From Acidobacteriota bacterium (GTDB lineage: Bacteria; Acidobacteriota; Blastocatellia; UBA7656), in assembly GCA_040754075.1 (NCBI GenBank), contig JBFMDH010000009.1, positions 62,001 through 126,000 on the forward strand: a stretch of DNA of 64,000 nt, in the 5' to 3' direction. Every line of letters begins with the position of its first letter. Position 1 is the first letter of the stretch. The notes under the pieces are model-generated. The model was not told the origin of the DNA. It searched no databases and saw only the letters and a list, made by a program, of their open reading frames with translations. The translations under genes were made by a program, and so were the position numbers. Of the stretch, positions 62,401 to 64,000 are shown in pieces.

Positions 62401-62692
62401 CACAGGCAATCTCGGACGCAACACTTTGCGCACGCCGGGACTCAACAACACCAACCTGACACTGACCAAACGGGTATTGATTACCGAAGGCCAGCGCATT
62501 GAATTCCGCACGGAATTCTTCAACGTTTTCAATCATCCGCAATTTACGAGTTTGAGTTCGAGTGCTTTTGCCTCCGGCTCAACGACGATTTCAGCAAGCG
62601 TTTTCAGCTCACCCGCCGGACGTTTTCTGAGATCGGATTTTGCAGATGGCGGCGGACGTGTGGTGCGCTTCCAGTTGAAATACTTGTTCTAA
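59417..62692 (+). CDS. Oar-like TonB-dependent outer-membrane receptor
   Basis: A 1091-residue protein. After a signal peptide (MKSKSLILTIILLIVSVPGL, cut near LAQ) comes a carboxypeptidase-regulatory-like domain (SRGTVTGLVTDSSGAVISGA to about residue 105). The plug domain has VDVTAGGGDLLQTAAP and NNFLIDGTENNDISVAGQ, and the rest is a beta barrel ending VVRFQLKYLF, the aromatic end typical of outer-membrane proteins. Proteins like this take up large substrates with energy from TonB/ExbBD; they are very abundant in Acidobacteriota. No TonB box partner genes are near. The ATG at 59417 is chosen for the signal peptide. Substrate unknown. Confidence 0.93.
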   Translation: MKSKSLILTIILLIVSVPGLAQTSRGTVTGLVTDSSGAVISGATVTLTNNQTAVTRTTASNDEGLYRFDAVDLGTYSVKITAPSFGAVTKTNIVVSANQLATVDVQLTPSGGDVVVDVTAGGGDLLQTAAPVRGGNIEEKKIVELPIASRNPVSLALTLPGVSTNRFGFGVGTFSVNGSRGRSNNFLIDGTENNDISVAGQAFQITNPDAVAEVSVQTSNYDAEFGRAGGAVVNTITKGGTNNYHGTVSYLVESTRFNAITSNAALNPEVQRRKRPLPGTDQFFSGTFGGPIKRDRTFFFGAFQEERTKSSGTINLVTLSAAGRASLRALFPQGSNSNVDTYLAGTEGVNATSQFFTQDLGNGRGPIQFGTAIASFPNEFRDRQWQARIDHRLGENDQLSGRYLFDDQDAPTGGGGGFPSFITSNKNRFQNFLIAETHVFSTSLTNELRLAYNRITLAFPNDASNSLAQTLPTIDPGAPFSNVGVATNIPQGRIANNYLIQDTVTYIRGNHTFRFGTELTKQRSRQFAPIVERGLLTFRSSPGRSDFANFVDNFGGSGGGARRDFGSAAYYPELFRQGYFGQDRWRATEELTLTLGLRYEYFGLPINSIRTAAFTGLFNVDPSTFQGPFSEPNEVEADKNNFSPTLGIAYSPSFKEGWLHRIFGDKRSVIRSGYQIGYDSFFNNIASNAQTSSPNVVATNVPSTVNAANPRGLTNVSGSLPLVARALSPLDSQTLVLANLVNPYYQRWSLGIQRELPGNFLFDVSYVGSKGTRLFINEDLNPLVPANLRITPAGYTGPISGRLDNLQGSRLIRSNGGSSTYHSGQLLALRRFANGLTMTAAYTYSKLIDNASEVFGVGGNNQPQQAAVPSIFGGQARERAVSLFDRTHRASFTYVYELPWMREQHGVLGRVVGGWQVAGVTTFESGVPLNVSNGQDADSIGGNLDRPDFNPNGQFGVRAVPNAASPTGYINPDNNNAPIDPSQAMFIGIAANSGRTGNLGRNTLRTPGLNNTNLTLTKRVLITEGQRIEFRTEFFNVFNHPQFTSLSSSAFASGSTTISASVFSSPAGRFLRSDFADGGGRVVRFQLKYLF

Positions 62693-62742
62693 GTAATAAG
62701 GCGTGTCAGTAACCCGACCGTGAGGGAGGGCGTTCAATGAGT

Positions 62743-62770
62743 AAAGGGCGAAGAATTTTCTTCGCCCTTT
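62743..62770. terminator. strong terminator between convergent genes
   Basis: AAAGGGCGAAGAA (62743-62755) pairs with TTCTTCGCCCTTT (62758-62770) to form a 13-base-pair stem, followed by TTATTT. It lies between the receptor gene (end 62692) and ispG (end 62775) and would stop transcription from the plus strand; the A-run at the other end may serve ispG. Confidence 0.85.
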
Positions 62771-62774
62771 TTAT

Positions 62775-64000
62775 TTACCCTTGAAAAGTCGCTGGTTGGA
62801 TTCCTTGAATGGTCGCGTAATGCGAATCAATATACTCATCGAGAATCCGAATAAATTCGGGAACAATCGTTGCCCCTTGCAGAGTTTTAAACATTCGCCC
62901 GTCAACATAGACGGGAGCGCGCGGCTCTTCACCCGTACCCGGAAGCGAGATGCCGAGATTCGCGTGTTTCGATTCGCCGGGACCATTGACCACGCAACCC
63001 ATCACCGCAACTTTTAATTCTTCAACGCCGACGTAAGTTTCACGCCACTCAGTCATTTTTTCGCGAATGTAATTTTGAATGTCTTCAGCCATCTCCTGAA
63101 AGAGCGTGCTGGTGGTGCGCCCGCAACCCGGACACGCGGTGACGAGCGGCATAAAACTTCTCAGTCCCATGGTCTGCAAAATCTGCTGCGCGACTAAGAC
63201 CTCTTCGCTGCGGTCGCCGTTGGGTTTTGGTGTAAGCGATACGCGAATGGTGTCACCGATGCCGCGTTGCAGTAAGACGCCCATCGCCGCAGTTGAAGCG
63301 ACAATGCCTTTGCTGCCCATCCCGGCTTCCGTGAGTCCCAGATGCAATGGATAGTCACAACGCGCCGCAAGGTTTGTGTAGATGGCAATCAAATCCTGAA
63401 CTTCGGAAACTTTGGCGCTGAGGATTATCCGGTCGTGACCAAGACCGCATTCTTCTGCAAGTTCGGCGGATTCAAGGGCACTTATGACAACCGCTTCGTG
63501 CATGACTTCGCGGGCATCTTTGGGACTGGCGCTGGCGGCATTTTCATCCATCAAGCGGGTGAGCAAGGTTTGGTCGAGCGAACCCCAATTGACGCCGATG
63601 CGCACCGGCTTATTATTTTCGATAGCGACTTCAATCATTGATTGAAAATTTTTGTCGTGATGTTTGCCTGCGCCGACGTTGCCGGGGTTGATGCGATACT
63701 TGGCAAGCGCACGGGCGCATTCGGGATACTCTTTTAAAAGAATGTGTCCGTTGTAATGAAAATCGCCGATGATGGGAACCGGGCAGCCGCGCTCTGCAAG
63801 GCGTTCGACGATGTGCGGCACGGCGGCGGCAGCCTGTCTGGTGTTGACCGTGATGCGGACGAGTTCGGAACCGGCGCGAGAGAGTTGTTCACATTGCAAA
63901 GCGGTGGCTTCTATATCGACAGTGTCGGTGTTGGTCATCGATTGCACGACGATTGGATGACCGCTGCCAACTTGAATGCCGCCGACATCAACGGCAACCG
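62775..64000 (-). CDS. ispG: 4-hydroxy-3-methylbut-2-enyl-diphosphate synthase (5' end outside window)
   Basis: The iron-sulphur enzyme of the MEP pathway that makes HMBPP. The frame is open through the right edge, reading [20 protein letters not shown] before SMTNTDTVD, so the true start is outside. The TIM-barrel part has [20 protein letters not shown] and VGASKHHD-like GAGKHHDKN; the cluster domain has [22 protein letters not shown] with the remaining Cys, and [13 protein letters not shown]. It belongs to the flavodoxin-dependent type. dxr of the same pathway is at 55.8 kb. Confidence 0.96.
   Translation of the reverse strand, partial: VAVDVGGIQVGSGHPIVVQSMTNTDTVDIEATALQCEQLSRAGSELVRITVNTRQAAAAVPHIVERLAERGCPVPIIGDFHYNGHILLKEYPECARALAKYRINPGNVGAGKHHDKNFQSMIEVAIENNKPVRIGVNWGSLDQTLLTRLMDENAASASPKDAREVMHEAVVISALESAELAEECGLGHDRIILSAKVSEVQDLIAIYTNLAARCDYPLHLGLTEAGMGSKGIVASTAAMGVLLQRGIGDTIRVSLTPKPNGDRSEEVLVAQQILQTMGLRSFMPLVTACPGCGRTTSTLFQEMAEDIQNYIREKMTEWRETYVGVEELKVAVMGCVVNGPGESKHANLGISLPGTGEEPRAPVYVDGRMFKTLQGATIVPEFIRILDEYIDSHYATIQGIQPATFQG

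Overview
The window reads as chromosomal DNA of a free-living heterotrophic bacterium, most likely an Acidobacteriota member (Blastocatellia-like). This is inference from gene content: an Oar-type TonB-dependent receptor with an N-terminal carboxypeptidase-like domain, a winged-helix/TM/PD40-propeller fusion, a DUF1549/DUF1553 cytochrome paired with a DUF1501 protein, a split methylmalonyl-CoA mutase and tandem MacB-like permeases. No rRNA, phage, transposase or CRISPR is visible. One tRNA-Gly(CCC) is present. Genes run off both edges (alpha-2-macroglobulin on the left, ispG on the right).

Layout: 0-5 kb, A2M end, sucD, a small unknown gene, an NCS2 purine permease, tRNA-Gly. 5-13 kb, an unknown small gene divergent from a winged-helix/propeller regulator, then a histidine kinase/NtrC-type regulator pair, a TPR protein and an NAD(P)H oxidoreductase. 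13.7-23.7 kb, a copper/metal region: Cys-rich exported protein, a cytochrome c/metal-binding/TolC fusion, a multicopper oxidase with a metal-binding domain, a CopA-type ATPase with four N-terminal metal-binding modules, then a DUF2318 protein with an FtsX-type permease and ABC ATPase. 24-34 kb, mobA, pyrE, truA, a lipoprotein, uppS-cdsA, a GT87-like protein, methylmalonyl-CoA mutase, a BrnT-type toxin/antitoxin and a MerR/TipAS regulator. 34-39 kb, the DUF1549/1553 and DUF1501 pair split by a small inverted-repeat element carrying a GxxExxY gene. 39-45 kb, a sugar ABC operon with an oxidoreductase and galM. 45-52 kb, esterase, dipeptidase, an EcoRV-like restriction-modification cassette set against the dipeptide ABC ATPase genes, Yip1 protein. 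53-64 kb, two MacB-like permeases, dxr, a SnoaL-like protein, rhomboid protease, Oar-like receptor, ispG.

The most unusual layer is between the genes. At least seven places carry tandem 7-base words (GGACTGA, GTAGGCA, GAGTCAG, AAAAGGC, GACTCCA and others). Several are arranged as an array, a spacer and the complementary array, and many touch the stop or start codon of the flanking gene, mostly inside operons. A related class with CGGAAC words occurs once as a short hairpin and once as a 513-base unit enclosing a GxxExxY gene. These look like families of small hairpin-forming repeats, possibly mobile. The EcoRV-like cassette is preceded by a frameshifted 5' fragment of the very gene it adjoins, which records how it was inserted.
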